Part shown: positions 17,826 to 25,814 of the stretch, one piece after another
How positions within the stretch are numbered: position 1 is the stretch's first letter
How the letters are laid out: each line of letters starts with the position of its first letter
Source of the DNA: Streptomyces albospinus
Lineage (GTDB): Bacteria > Actinomycetota > Actinomycetes > Streptomycetales > Streptomycetaceae
Length of the DNA stretch: 64,000 nucleotides
Reading direction: 5' to 3'
Assembly: GCF_014648695.1 (NCBI RefSeq)
Contig: NZ_BMRP01000007.1
Location: forward strand, 82,824 to 146,823
The notes under the pieces: generated by a model
What the model was told of the DNA's origin: nothing
What the model saw: only the letters and a program-made list of their open reading frames with translations
Databases searched by the model: none
Made by a program: the position numbers and the translations under genes

Positions 17826-19313
17826 TCAGCTGTTGGCCGTGGTGAAGTCCGGCCCGATGGTCAGCGTCACCGTGCCCGGTGACGCCTGCGCCGACTCCGC
17901 GGCCTTGGTGCCCGGCAGCCGGGCGGCGAGCACCTCGCCCTGGGTCTTCAGGGAAGCCGGGTAGCTGATGCTGGTCTTGTCCGTGGTCGGGGCGTTGCCG
18001 GTGGAGACGACGGTGAAGCCGAGCTTGCGGAGCTCCTCGGCGGCGGTGGCGGCCCGGCCGGGCGTGCCGGTGCCGTTGAGGACCCGGATCCGGACGGAGT
18101 GCGCGGTCACCGGGTTCTTGGCGGCCTCGGCGAACTTGGCCTTCCCGGCGGCGCCGACCTCGTGGTCGTGGGCCAGGTCGCTGAACAGCTCACCGGCCTC
18201 CGGGTACTGCCAGATCACGTTGGCCTTGTCGCTGGGGACGTCCGCCTCGCGCGGATAGGTGGGCACGGTGAGGAAGGTGAGGCGGTCGGAGGGGATGTCC
18301 TTGACCGTGGAGGCGAGGTCGGACAGGGGCGGGATGCCGGCCAGATCCTTGTCCGTGGTGAGGGACTTGGTCGCCGAGTCCAGGAAGCCGTAGAGATCGG
18401 TCGGGCTGGTGAGCTTGGACTGGGCCTTGGCCGCGAGCGCCTTCATGAACTCCTGCTGGCGGCCGATCCGGCCGAGGTCGGAGCCGTCGCCGACGCTGTA
18501 GCGGGTGCGGACGTAGCCGAGCGCCTTCTCGTCCTTGACGGTCTGGCAGCCGGCCTCCATGTCCAGTTGGGCCTTCTTGTCGTGGATGGCGTGCTTGGGG
18601 CAGACCTCGATGCCGCCCAGCGCGTTGACCATGCCCTTGAAGCCCTCGAAGTTGACGGAGACGAAGTGGTCGATCCGCAGCCCGGTGTTCTTCTCGATCG
18701 TCTTGATGCTGCACGCCGCGGCCTTGCCGACGTCGCCGCTGAGCCCGCCGATCGAGAACGCCTCGTTGATCTTGAAGTGGTGCGGTGACGACTGCCCGCC
18801 GCCGCCCTTGTCGCACTCCGGGATCCGCACCCAGGAGTCCCGCGGGAAGGACACCGCGGTGGCCCACTTATGGTTCGCCGCGATGTGCAGCACCATCAGG
18901 GTGTCCGACTGCATCGTCGTCAGGCCGCTGCCGTACTTGCCGCCGGTGCCCGCCCGGCTGTCGGAGCCGACGACCAGGATGTTCTTGGAGCCGGGGCTGA
19001 GGTTGACCGGCCGGTCGCCGCCCAGCGTGGAGCCGACGTCCGCGCCGGTGATGTTGCCGTCCAGGTGCTGGTACACCCACGCGCCCACCCCGGCCGTGCC
19101 GAGCAGGACGACGCCGACCACCCCGCCCGTCCAGGCCAGGATCCGGCCGCGCCGGGTCATCCGGGTCTTCCCGGCCTTGCGGCGCTCGGCGCGGGTGACG
19201 CCGTCCGCGGCGAACGCGTCGTCGTCCGCCGCCGCGCGCCGCCCCGAGCCCCGCCCGCTCCCGTCGCCGCCGCCCCGACGGGCCGTCTGCCTGTGCGTCT
19301 GCCTGTCATGCAC
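17826..19313 (-). CDS. LytR-CpsA-Psr (LCP) family cell-wall glycopolymer ligase
   Basis: A 495-residue LCP protein. A basic cytoplasmic N-terminus is followed by one membrane helix (ILAWTGGVVGVVLLGTAGVG). Then comes the LCP catalytic domain with NILVVGSDSRAGTGGKYG, SDTLMVLHIAAN, AVSFPRDSWVRIPECDK, INEAFSIGG and YVRTRYSVGDGSDLGRIGRQ. The conserved Asp/Arg residues that bind the pyrophosphate lipid are visible. A LytR_C domain (VRIRVLNGTGTPGRAATAAE) ends the protein. The family attaches glycopolymers to peptidoglycan from undecaprenyl-pyrophosphate donors. The GTG start is supported by frame and topology. Confidence 0.93.
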   Translation of the reverse strand: MHDRQTHRQTARRGGGDGSGRGSGRRAAADDDAFAADGVTRAERRKAGKTRMTRRGRILAWTGGVVGVVLLGTAGVGAWVYQHLDGNITGADVGSTLGGDRPVNLSPGSKNILVVGSDSRAGTGGKYGSGLTTMQSDTLMVLHIAANHKWATAVSFPRDSWVRIPECDKGGGGQSSPHHFKINEAFSIGGLSGDVGKAAACSIKTIEKNTGLRIDHFVSVNFEGFKGMVNALGGIEVCPKHAIHDKKAQLDMEAGCQTVKDEKALGYVRTRYSVGDGSDLGRIGRQQEFMKALAAKAQSKLTSPTDLYGFLDSATKSLTTDKDLAGIPPLSDLASTVKDIPSDRLTFLTVPTYPREADVPSDKANVIWQYPEAGELFSDLAHDHEVGAAGKAKFAEAAKNPVTAHSVRIRVLNGTGTPGRAATAAEELRKLGFTVVSTGNAPTTDKTSISYPASLKTQGEVLAARLPGTKAAESAQASPGTVTLTIGPDFTTANS

Positions 19314-19523
19314 GCCGATGGCCCTTCTGGTCCTTCTGGAGCTGGTCTTGCCGTACGAGGGGGTGCGCGGAAACGGAGTCGCGCGGGCGTCCGGGGATGG
19401 CCGCGTATCTGGAAACGCGCGTGTATCCCAGCACCGGCGCGGGTACGGGACAGGGCGTGGTTTCCGTGGCCGGGGACGGCAGCAGCGGCGATCCGGGGCG
19501 GGGCGGGTGCCCGTGCGGGCGGC

Positions 19524-19772
19524 TCAGATTCCCGTGGTGGGCAGGAGCCGTACGGACTCCGGGTCGTAGCGGAGCCACCGCGGGCTGGTGCCGGCGGGCA
19601 CGGTGCGCAGCAGGCACCACTCGTCGCCCGCGGCGTCCGTCCACCAGGCGCTGATCCGGCCCAACTCCCAGGCGCCGTCCGGATATTGGACCTCGACTGG
19701 CTGATAGACCCATCGCACCTCCGCTTCTGGAGGCGGGCTGTCCCAGGTCAGGGGTCCGCACCTCGTCGCCAT
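19524..19772 (-). CDS. Small hypothetical protein under a BlaI-type operator
   Basis: An 82-residue protein with many aromatic residues (VRWVYQPVEVQYPDGAWELG, SAWWTDAAGDEWCLLR) resembling a small SH3- or Tudor-like beta barrel. It starts just after GGAGGGGGAG. About 50 bp upstream lies an 11-bp inverted repeat of BlaI/MecI type, so it is probably a target of the BlaI-like repressor encoded about 1.2 kb away. The function is not recognised. Confidence 0.7.
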   Translation of the reverse strand: MATRCGPLTWDSPPPEAEVRWVYQPVEVQYPDGAWELGRISAWWTDAAGDEWCLLRTVPAGTSPRWLRYDPESVRLLPTTGI

Positions 19773-19821
19773 CTCCCCCTCCGGCCGCGCCCGTTGCGCA
19801 TGTCAGGCGCAACCCTACCGG

Positions 19822-19847
19822 CAACTTCTACAACGCTGTAGAAGTTG
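19822..19847. promoter_or_regulatory. BlaI/MecI-type operator
   Basis: A perfect 11-bp inverted repeat CAACTTCTACA-acgc-TGTAGAAGTTG. The TACA/TGTA core with a 4-bp gap matches the BlaI-family operator pattern and the site upstream of terD. It lies in the promoter region of the 82-residue gene read leftward. Confidence 0.75.
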
Positions 19848-19918
19848 GCTGGTGTGCTACGGATCACAGATCGGTGTCCGCCGCGTGGCGCGCTGGAGAG
19901 CCAGGCATCAGTGTGCCC

Positions 19919-20884
19919 TCACAAGGGCGTTGCCGCCTTCAGAACGAGGAACAGGGCTACCGCTGCGTTCAGCGAGGACAGCGCGGAGGCCGCCGTGCCC
20001 GCCGCCGCGACCAGCGCGGCCAGCCCCGCCGGGGTCAGCGCCGGCGGCCAACTGCGCGCCGACGGCACCGGTCCGAGCAGCGCCGCCACCCGCCGCGGCA
20101 CCGGCCCCGGCTCGGGCGCTGCGAACTGCGCCAGCCCCGGATACGGCGCGGGCCGCGCGATCAGCGCCGCCTTGCCCACGGCCCGCGCGGTCAGCCGCCG
20201 GTCGCCGACCGCCCGCGCCGCCTCCTCGTCCGCCCAGCGCTCGGTGCTGAAGGCGACCGCCGAACGCAGCGGCAGCAGCAGCGGATTGACGCAGCCGGCC
20301 AGCCGTACGGCGAGCAGATAGCGGTGGTGGCGGCAGTGCAGATGCGCGCGCTCATGGGCGAAGAGGGCGCGCCGCTCGTCGCCGTCCAGACTGCGCAGCA
20401 TGCCCCGGGAGACCGCGATCCGGCCGGGCCGGGCGGGCCGCCCCGGCCGCGCGGGGGTGCCGGGCACGGCATAGGCGTACGGATCGTCGTCCGGCAGCAC
20501 CGCGGGATCGGCGCCGGCCGGCAGCACGTCCAGCGCGCCGTGGGTCCGTGCCCGGATGCGGCGGTCGCGGCGCAGCGTGCTGCCGACCGCGGTGAGCGCG
20601 GCGGCCAGCGCGAGGATCGCCGCGGTGCCGGCGATCTCCGCATGGGGCACCGCGGACCGGACCTCCGGGTCCGACCAGCTGTCCGGCAGGGGATTGCCGG
20701 GCAGTTGGGCGGTGCCGACGACCACCAGCAGCCCCAGGCAGAGCGTGCTGCACAGACCGAGGACCGCGGCGAGCAGGGTCAGCAGGCGGGTGGTGACCCG
20801 GGGGTGGAGATGCTGCTCCGCGAGCCGGGCGATCGGCAGCGTGCAAAGCGGCAGGACCAGCGGCAGGAACACGAAGACGCCCAC
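19919..20884 (-). CDS. M56-family (BlaR1/HtpX-like) membrane metalloprotease
   Basis: A 321-residue integral membrane protein with membrane segments at both ends (VFLPLVLPLCTLPIARL, LLTLLAAVLGLCSTLCLG, ALTPAGLAALVAAAG). A cytoplasmic protease domain carries the zinc motif HERAH in LFAHERAHLHCRHH and the distal ERWADEEAAR glutamate. BlaR1-like proteins of this type cleave a partner BlaI repressor. Here the blaI-like gene ends 3 bp upstream, forming the usual pair. There is no penicillin-binding sensor domain, as in most actinobacterial members. Confidence 0.88.
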   Translation of the reverse strand: MGVFVFLPLVLPLCTLPIARLAEQHLHPRVTTRLLTLLAAVLGLCSTLCLGLLVVVGTAQLPGNPLPDSWSDPEVRSAVPHAEIAGTAAILALAAALTAVGSTLRRDRRIRARTHGALDVLPAGADPAVLPDDDPYAYAVPGTPARPGRPARPGRIAVSRGMLRSLDGDERRALFAHERAHLHCRHHRYLLAVRLAGCVNPLLLPLRSAVAFSTERWADEEAARAVGDRRLTARAVGKAALIARPAPYPGLAQFAAPEPGPVPRRVAALLGPVPSARSWPPALTPAGLAALVAAAGTAASALSSLNAAVALFLVLKAATPL

Positions 20885-20887
20885 CGG

Positions 20888-21379
20888 TCAGCCCCCGCGC
20901 GCTTCGTCCGAGGGGTGATCGGGACCCGCTCCGGGGCCGGGGGCTGCATCTTCGGCGTCCTCGCCGTCCGCACCGTCCTCGACGCGGTCCAGGAGGCTGC
21001 GCAGCAGTTGTTCGTCATGTGCGGACAGCGCGGAGACGAAGCTGGTCAGTACGGCGTCCCGGTCCGGTTCGCCGTCCAGCACGCGGCGCATCCGCAGCGC
21101 GGCGAGCCCGGCCTCGTCGGCGGCCGGCGTCCAGACGTACGCCCGGCCGGCCCGCTCGCGGGTGACCGCTCCCTTGGTGTGCAGCCGGGACAGGATCGTC
21201 ATCACGGTGGTGTACGCGAGCCCGTCGCCGAGCCGGTCCTGGACCCAGGCGGCGGCGACCGGGCCCGGTGCGCGGTGCAGCGCGGCCAGGACCTGGGCCT
21301 CCAACTGCCCCTGCCCGCGCCGGATCCGGTCCCGCCCGGGGCTCTGGCCGAGGGCCTTCCCGAAAGGGGTGCCGCCCAT
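20888..21379 (-). CDS. BlaI/MecI/CopY-family transcriptional repressor
   Basis: A 163-residue winged-helix repressor: [20 protein letters not shown], then [20 protein letters not shown], the recognition region, and [11 protein letters not shown], the wing. The C-terminal dimerisation helix contains [20 protein letters not shown] and an acidic tail. The ATG was chosen for its GGGAGG site, which removes an unconserved N-terminal extension. It is followed by its presumed protease partner. Two CTACA-N4-TGTAG operators nearby suggest that it controls terD and the 82-residue gene and probably itself. Confidence 0.9.
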   Translation of the reverse strand: MGGTPFGKALGQSPGRDRIRRGQGQLEAQVLAALHRAPGPVAAAWVQDRLGDGLAYTTVMTILSRLHTKGAVTRERAGRAYVWTPAADEAGLAALRMRRVLDGEPDRDAVLTSFVSALSAHDEQLLRSLLDRVEDGADGEDAEDAAPGPGAGPDHPSDEARGG

Positions 21380-21541
21380 CTCGTCGCCTCCCGTCGCACC
21401 GGGCGTCCCGGCCGTCCGGGACACCCCGGCATTTTACGGCGCGGAGCCCGCCCGGCCAGGGCCGGTGCCGGTCCGGTGGTGCAGGGCCGCGCGCGGATCG
21501 CGGCGGTTGCGCCGCGCGGCGCAGATCCCCGACGCCGGCTT

Positions 21542-21555
21542 CTACACTCCTGTAG
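21542..21555. promoter_or_regulatory. BlaI-type operator in the blaI-terD divergent promoter
   Basis: CTACA-ctcc-TGTAG, the same core and 4-bp spacer as the operator at 19822-19847. It lies between the divergent blaI-like and terD genes, so one site could repress both. Confidence 0.65.
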
Positions 21556-21641
21556 TTTTTCTGGATCACCGCCGGAAAACGGGCAACACCGGACGATACC
21601 GGCACACCATCACGCAAACCGGCACCACCTGGAGGGAAGCC

Positions 21642-22217
21642 ATGGGAGTCTCGCTGGCCAAGGGCGGCAATGTCTCGCTGTCGAAGGAGGCGCCCGGTCT
21701 GACCGCGGTCTCGGTCGGCCTCGGCTGGGACGTGCGGACGACCACGGGTGCGGACTACGACCTGGACGCCAGCGCGCTGCTGTGCACCGACGGCGGCAAG
21801 GTCGCCTCGGACCTGCACTTCGTCTTCTACAACAACCTCAACAGCCCGGACGGTGCGGTGCAGCACACCGGCGACAACCTGACCGGCGAGGGGGAGGGCG
21901 ACGACGAGACCATCAACGTCAGCCTCACCGGCGTCCCGGCCGAGATCACGAAGATCGTCTTCCCGGTGTCCATCCACGACGCGCAGAGCCGGGGGCAGAG
22001 TTTCGGCCAGGTTCGCAACGCGTACATCCGCGTCGTCAACCAGGCGGGCGGGGCGGAGCTGGCCCGCTACGACCTGACCGAGGACGCCTCCACGGAGACC
22101 GCGATGGTCTTCGGCGAGCTCTACCGGCACGGCGGGGAGTGGAAGTTCCGCGCCGTGGGCCAGGGTTACGCCTCCGGGCTCGCGGGCATCGCGGCGGACT
22201 TCGGCGTCAACGTCTGA
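21642..22217 (+). CDS. terD: TerD-family stress protein
   Basis: A 191-residue TerD/CABP protein starting [20 protein letters not shown]. Paired Asp-rich calcium-binding loops are visible: [11 protein letters not shown] near the N-terminus and [13 protein letters not shown] in the middle. [29 protein letters not shown] and [12 protein letters not shown] are family hallmarks. TerD proteins bind Ca2+ and take part in tellurite and envelope stress responses and in Streptomyces development. A GGAGGGAAGCC site precedes the ATG, and a BlaI-type operator lies about 90 bp upstream. Confidence 0.95.
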   Translation: MGVSLAKGGNVSLSKEAPGLTAVSVGLGWDVRTTTGADYDLDASALLCTDGGKVASDLHFVFYNNLNSPDGAVQHTGDNLTGEGEGDDETINVSLTGVPAEITKIVFPVSIHDAQSRGQSFGQVRNAYIRVVNQAGGAELARYDLTEDASTETAMVFGELYRHGGEWKFRAVGQGYASGLAGIAADFGVNV

Positions 22218-22238
22218 GCGGGTCCGGCCGCGCGGCAG

Positions 22239-22270
22239 GGGAGCGGGAGCCCGGTGGGGCGCCCGCTCCC
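22239..22270. terminator. Terminator-like hairpin between terD and terB
   Basis: A 9-bp perfect stem GGGAGCGGG / CCCGCTCCC followed by TTCG, placed between two convergent genes. Confidence 0.6.
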
Positions 22271-22281
22271 TTCGTATGCGG

Positions 22282-22737
22282 TCAGAGGTCGAACTCGGCC
22301 GGGGCGATCCCCAGCGCGAAGCACACCTCGCGCACCAGTGCCCGCTCGGTCGCGTCGAAGTCGCCGTCGGCGCCGCCGATGACGATGCCGATCTGGATGA
22401 CCGCCCGCGCCTCCACCGGCTTCTTCTTCGCCTTGCCGACCTCCTGGAGCACCGCGACCCTGCCGAAGTCGAAGTCGGCGGCGAGCTTGTCCAGGTAGCC
22501 GTCGAAGCGCCGCTGGAGATCGTCCGCCGGGAAGTTCCGGAGCACCTCGTTGGTGGCGATCAGCTGTGCCACCCGCCGCCGCTCCGCGGCGTCGACGGTG
22601 CCGTCCGCGGCGGCCACCAGGGCGCATATCGCCATGCTCGCGTCGCGGAAGGCGCCGCTCTTGAGGTCGTTCTTCCTGGCGACGAGCTGGGTCTGCATCG
22701 TCTGCGCGGAATCCTTGATCCGGTCCCACAGCGCCAT
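22282..22737 (-). CDS. terB: TerB-family tellurite resistance protein
   Basis: A 151-residue all-helical TerB. DASMAICALVAAADGTVDAAERR and IQIGIVIGGADGDFDATERALVRE-type segments contain the twin acidic A(A/G)ADG-x-(V/F)D motifs that bind metal, and the C-terminus is EVCFALGIAPAEFDL. TerB partners TerC/TerD at the inner membrane face in tellurite and phage-resistance systems. The ATG follows GAGGAG. It converges on terD, so the two are separate transcription units. Confidence 0.93.
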   Translation of the reverse strand: MALWDRIKDSAQTMQTQLVARKNDLKSGAFRDASMAICALVAAADGTVDAAERRRVAQLIATNEVLRNFPADDLQRRFDGYLDKLAADFDFGRVAVLQEVGKAKKKPVEARAVIQIGIVIGGADGDFDATERALVREVCFALGIAPAEFDL

Positions 22738-22999
22738 CTGGATCTCCTCGACTGGTCGGGCGGACGGCATCCGGAAGCCCTGCGTGAGGCGAGCGTCAGG
22801 CATGCTTCCGGTATGCCATTGGTCATGCAGAAGTAAAATCTACCGCCCTGTGGAAGGTGCGCGGACGCCGCCCCTCGTCGCCCTGCCCCGCTTTGGTGCG
22901 CTATGCGGCACCACCGCGGGGTACCGTGGGAGGCGTCGTCGAAATGCGAAGAATGCCGAGGAAATTCCGAGATCATCTGGGATATCCGGAAGTATTCGG

Positions 23000-23236
23000 G
23001 TGAGCACCATGCAGACCTTCTTGAGCTTGATCGTGCTGCTGGCCCTGGTCGCGGTGGGCGTGCTGTTCCTCGCCCGGGTCAATGCCCAGCAGGCCGGACG
23101 CCCCAACCCGCACCGCTATGCGCACATGTGGGAGTCGTTCCAGCAGCGGCTCCACAAGCACCCGCACGGCGCCCACCCCGGACCGCATCCGGCGGGCCCG
23201 CCGCCATCCTCCCGGGACACGGGTCACGAGCGGTGA
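23000..23236 (+). CDS. Small single-pass membrane protein
   Basis: A 78-residue protein with one N-terminal membrane helix (LSLIVLLALVAVGVLFLARV) and a cytoplasmic tail rich in His and Pro (RLHKHPHGAHPGPHP). The GTG at 23000 is placed well after GGAAG; an ATG at 23009 is possible. Its stop overlaps the GTG of the desaturase gene as GTGA, so the two are co-translated. Function is unknown; the association suggests a role with the desaturase in the membrane. Confidence 0.65.
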   Translation: MSTMQTFLSLIVLLALVAVGVLFLARVNAQQAGRPNPHRYAHMWESFQQRLHKHPHGAHPGPHPAGPPPSSRDTGHER

Positions 23237-24219
23237 CCCCGACCGCCGGCCACGTTCCGTCGGCGAAGGAGTACGACGGGACGTCACCGTTCCCCGATAC
23301 CGGCCCCGACCCGCGGCCGAGCGGCGGCCGGAGGATGTATGTCGCGGTCACCGGCATCATCGTCGTCGCCCCGTTCGTCGGCCTGGCCGTCGCCATCCCG
23401 CTGCTGTGGGGCAGCGTCGTCCACCTCGCCGATCTGCTGCTGGCCCTCGTCTTCTACGTCGTGACCGGCCTCGGCGTCACCATCGGCTTCCACCGCGGCC
23501 TCACCCACGGCAGCTACACCGCGGCGCCCGCGCTGCGCGTCGTGCTCGCCGTCGCCGGATCGCTGAGCTTCCAGGGCGACGTCATCGACTGGGTGGCCAC
23601 CCACCGCCGCCACCACGCCTTCACCGACCGCCCCGGCGACCCGCACTCCCCCTACCGCTACGGCACCAGCCTGCGCGGCCAGCTCCGGGGACTGGTGCAC
23701 TCGCACATCGGCTGGCTCTTCGGCAACGACCCCACCCCGCACGACCACTACGCGCCCGACCTGCTCGCCGACCCCGCCATCCGCGCGGTGGACCGGGCGT
23801 TCCCCGCGCTGTGCCTGCTCACGCTGGCGCTGCCGTTCGCCCTGGGCTGGGCCCTCGGGGGCACCTGGGTCACCGCCCTGACCGCCCTGCTGTGGGCCGG
23901 CTTCATCCGGATCGCGCTGCTCCACCACGTCACCTGGAGCGTCAACTCGCTCTGCCATGTGGTCGGCGACCGGCCGTTCCGCACCCGGCGCCACGACCGG
24001 GCGACCAACCTGTGGCCGCTGGCCCTGCTCTCGTTCGGCGAGAGCTGGCACAACCTCCACCACGCCGACCCGACCTGCGCCCGGCACGGTGTCGACCGCG
24101 GCCAGATCGATGTGTCCGCCGCGGTCATCCGGCTCTTCGAACGCCTCGGCTGGGTATGGGACGTGCGCTGGCCGGACCCGGCGCGGGTCGCGGCCCGTCG
24201 CGTCAGGAGCCCCGTATGA
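23233..24219 (+). CDS. Acyl-CoA / acyl-lipid delta-9-type fatty acid desaturase
   Basis: A 328-residue membrane di-iron desaturase. The three histidine boxes are HRGLTH, HRRHH and, near the C-terminus, HNLHH. These ligate the diiron centre, and paired membrane helices (YVAVTGIIVVAPFVGLAV, LLALVFYVVTGLGVTIG) flank the first. The family inserts a cis double bond in fatty acyl chains using O2 and reduced ferredoxin or rubredoxin. It is coupled by overlapping codons to the small membrane protein before it and the DUF5994 gene after it. Confidence 0.93.
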   Translation: MTPTAGHVPSAKEYDGTSPFPDTGPDPRPSGGRRMYVAVTGIIVVAPFVGLAVAIPLLWGSVVHLADLLLALVFYVVTGLGVTIGFHRGLTHGSYTAAPALRVVLAVAGSLSFQGDVIDWVATHRRHHAFTDRPGDPHSPYRYGTSLRGQLRGLVHSHIGWLFGNDPTPHDHYAPDLLADPAIRAVDRAFPALCLLTLALPFALGWALGGTWVTALTALLWAGFIRIALLHHVTWSVNSLCHVVGDRPFRTRRHDRATNLWPLALLSFGESWHNLHHADPTCARHGVDRGQIDVSAAVIRLFERLGWVWDVRWPDPARVAARRVRSPV

Positions 24220-24653
24220 CCACCGCCCCCGGGGGCCGTGCCCCGCATCCCGATCCTCCCCGGCACCACGCGCCGCTGCCCGTCGCCCGGCTGGCCATCG
24301 CACCGCACAGCGCGGTGACCCGGCGGATCGACGGGGTCTGGTGGCCGCACTCGGCCGACCTGGTCACCGAACTCCCCGAGCTGCTGGCCGCGTTGCCCTT
24401 CGACTGGCCGCGGATCACCCATGCCACGGTGAACGGCGCCGGCTGGCCCGCGCTGCCCGGCAGCATCCTCGTCGCCGGCCATGTCGTCCGCCTCCGCCGG
24501 ACCATCAACCGCTCCGGCCCGGACACCGTCTGCCTGGTCTCCACCGGCGTCGGCCGCTGGGACCTGCTGATCATCCCGCCCACGACCCCGGAGCCCACGG
24601 CGGTCCGCATCATGGCGGAAATGTCCCGATCCGGCGAGCCGGCACCGGCCTGA
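24216..24653 (+). CDS. DUF5994-family protein
   Basis: A 145-residue soluble protein: LPVARLAIAPHSAVTRRIDGVWWPHSADL, then the C-terminal GRWDLLIIPPTTP and a short helix VRIMAEMS. This pattern matches the actinobacterial DUF5994 family, whose function is unknown. The ATG overlaps the desaturase stop (ATGA), so it belongs to that operon. A Pro/His-rich N-terminus of about 20 residues appears unstructured. Confidence 0.75.
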   Translation: MTTAPGGRAPHPDPPRHHAPLPVARLAIAPHSAVTRRIDGVWWPHSADLVTELPELLAALPFDWPRITHATVNGAGWPALPGSILVAGHVVRLRRTINRSGPDTVCLVSTGVGRWDLLIIPPTTPEPTAVRIMAEMSRSGEPAPA

Positions 24654-24958
24654 CACCGGTACCTGTCCGGCGCCGCGCGGTCTGCAAGAGGCCTACCCCG
24701 GGGATCCACCGTGCGCATCCGCTGACGCTCAGCCGCGCCCGCCCCCGGCCCCCGCAGCCGGCCGCTCCGCCCCTGCCCGCACCCCCCGGGCCAGGGGTTT
24801 CGCGGGTCCGGCTACTGCGGACGGGTGGTGTTCATCAGAAGAACGCCGATCCGGGGGCGTCGGTCCGTGAATCCTCCCATTGCGTACTCATCATAAGAAA
24901 ACGCAACAGAAGGAACGCGTGGATCCCCCAGTGGGGTCCCGACCGAAAGAGAGGGATC
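24654..24958. other. Intergenic region, no gene seen
   Basis: About 305 bp between the DUF5994 gene and the next hypothetical gene. The right part is AT-richer than its surroundings (CATTGCGTACTCATCATAAG, then AAAACGCAACAGAAGGAACG) and probably holds the promoter of the downstream gene. No RNA gene or repeat was recognised. Confidence 0.5.
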
Positions 24959-25468
24959 ATGGCTGCGACCAAGGTCATGAAGTTCTGGGCGGCGTGCCTG
25001 GCCGTCCTCGGCAAGCTGCTGGCGTCACTGGGTGTCTCCGCCGCGGCATCGGCGGCCCGCCGCGACGCCGCGATCTACGAGCGCACCCTGGGCAGCACGG
25101 ACCCGGGCCCGGCGACCCCCAAGGCGGTGACCGGCAACGAGCCGGATCACGATCCCGCGGTGACCCCTGCCGCGGAGCCGGTCCGGCCCCTCGTGCCGGC
25201 CGCGCGCACCGCACCGCGGTACGGCCAGTCCGGCTCCGTCCGGCTGATGCACCCGCTGCCGTCGCTCCCGCCCACCATCAAGCAGCGCATCGGCGCCGAG
25301 GCGCACGGATCCTCGCCCACCTCGCGTACCGCGCGCACCCGCGTCTTCGCCGGCAGCGCTCCGCTGTACAGCGCTCCCGCCGATGCCGCACTCCACGGCG
25401 GCAGCGCCCCGGTCACCCCGCTCATCCCGGCGGCCCGCGACCGTTCGCACAACGCCCGTGCCGTCTGA
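24959..25468 (+). CDS. Hypothetical Streptomyces protein
   Basis: A 169-residue protein. The N-terminus (KVMKFWAACLAVLGKLLASLG) is a hydrophobic or amphipathic helix that could insert in the membrane or act as a signal. The rest is low-complexity Ala/Pro/Arg sequence with the recurring P-L-(I/V)-P-A-A-R phrase. The start ATG follows an AAAGAGAGG-like site. No family is assigned with confidence; it resembles short Streptomyces-only DUF proteins with a KVM-FW N-terminus. Confidence 0.55.
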   Translation: MAATKVMKFWAACLAVLGKLLASLGVSAAASAARRDAAIYERTLGSTDPGPATPKAVTGNEPDHDPAVTPAAEPVRPLVPAARTAPRYGQSGSVRLMHPLPSLPPTIKQRIGAEAHGSSPTSRTARTRVFAGSAPLYSAPADAALHGGSAPVTPLIPAARDRSHNARAV

Positions 25469-25814
25469 GCCGGGCGGACGCGTTGCGCGCAGGTCGGGAC
25501 CGCTGGTCGTAGCGGCCGAACGCCGCGTACCAACTCCGCATCGCAGCACCACGGTTGACGTTCACGGGCAGCCCCGGACGGACGCAGCACACCTTCGTAG
25601 GACGCACGGCAGCACCCACAGCAGCACGCACGGTACGACGTAGCGCAAGACGTGCGGCAGAACACGGAGAAGCAGCCGCAGAAGCAGCCACAGCAGGACC
25701 CACAGCAGGACCCACAGACTTTGATGTGACGTTGCACAGGACGTCGCGGGCGCGAGGGCAGGACACCGCAGCCATCCGCCGTTTCACGTGAAACGGCCGG
25801 CGGCCGGGGTCCGT
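25469..25814. other. Intergenic region with CAGCA-rich repeats and a parS site
   Basis: About 345 bp without a convincing gene. From ~25590 to 25717 it is rich in CAGCAC, CAGCAG and related units, ending in 2.4 exact copies of the 12-mer CACAGCAGGACC (25689-25717). A perfect parS GTTTCACGTGAAAC occupies 25781-25794. A leftward open frame runs through it, but its composition follows the repeat. Confidence 0.6.
25781..25794. other. parS site
   Basis: A perfect GTTTCACGTGAAAC palindrome about 20 bp from the stop codon of the AMP-ligase gene, at the left edge of the lanthipeptide cluster. Confidence 0.85.

Noticed and set aside
25422..25787. A leftward 121-codon frame over the CAGCA-rich repeats
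   Set aside because: Its composition is set by the repeat, it begins inside a parS palindrome and it runs into the neighbouring hypothetical gene. I see no ribosome site or domain.
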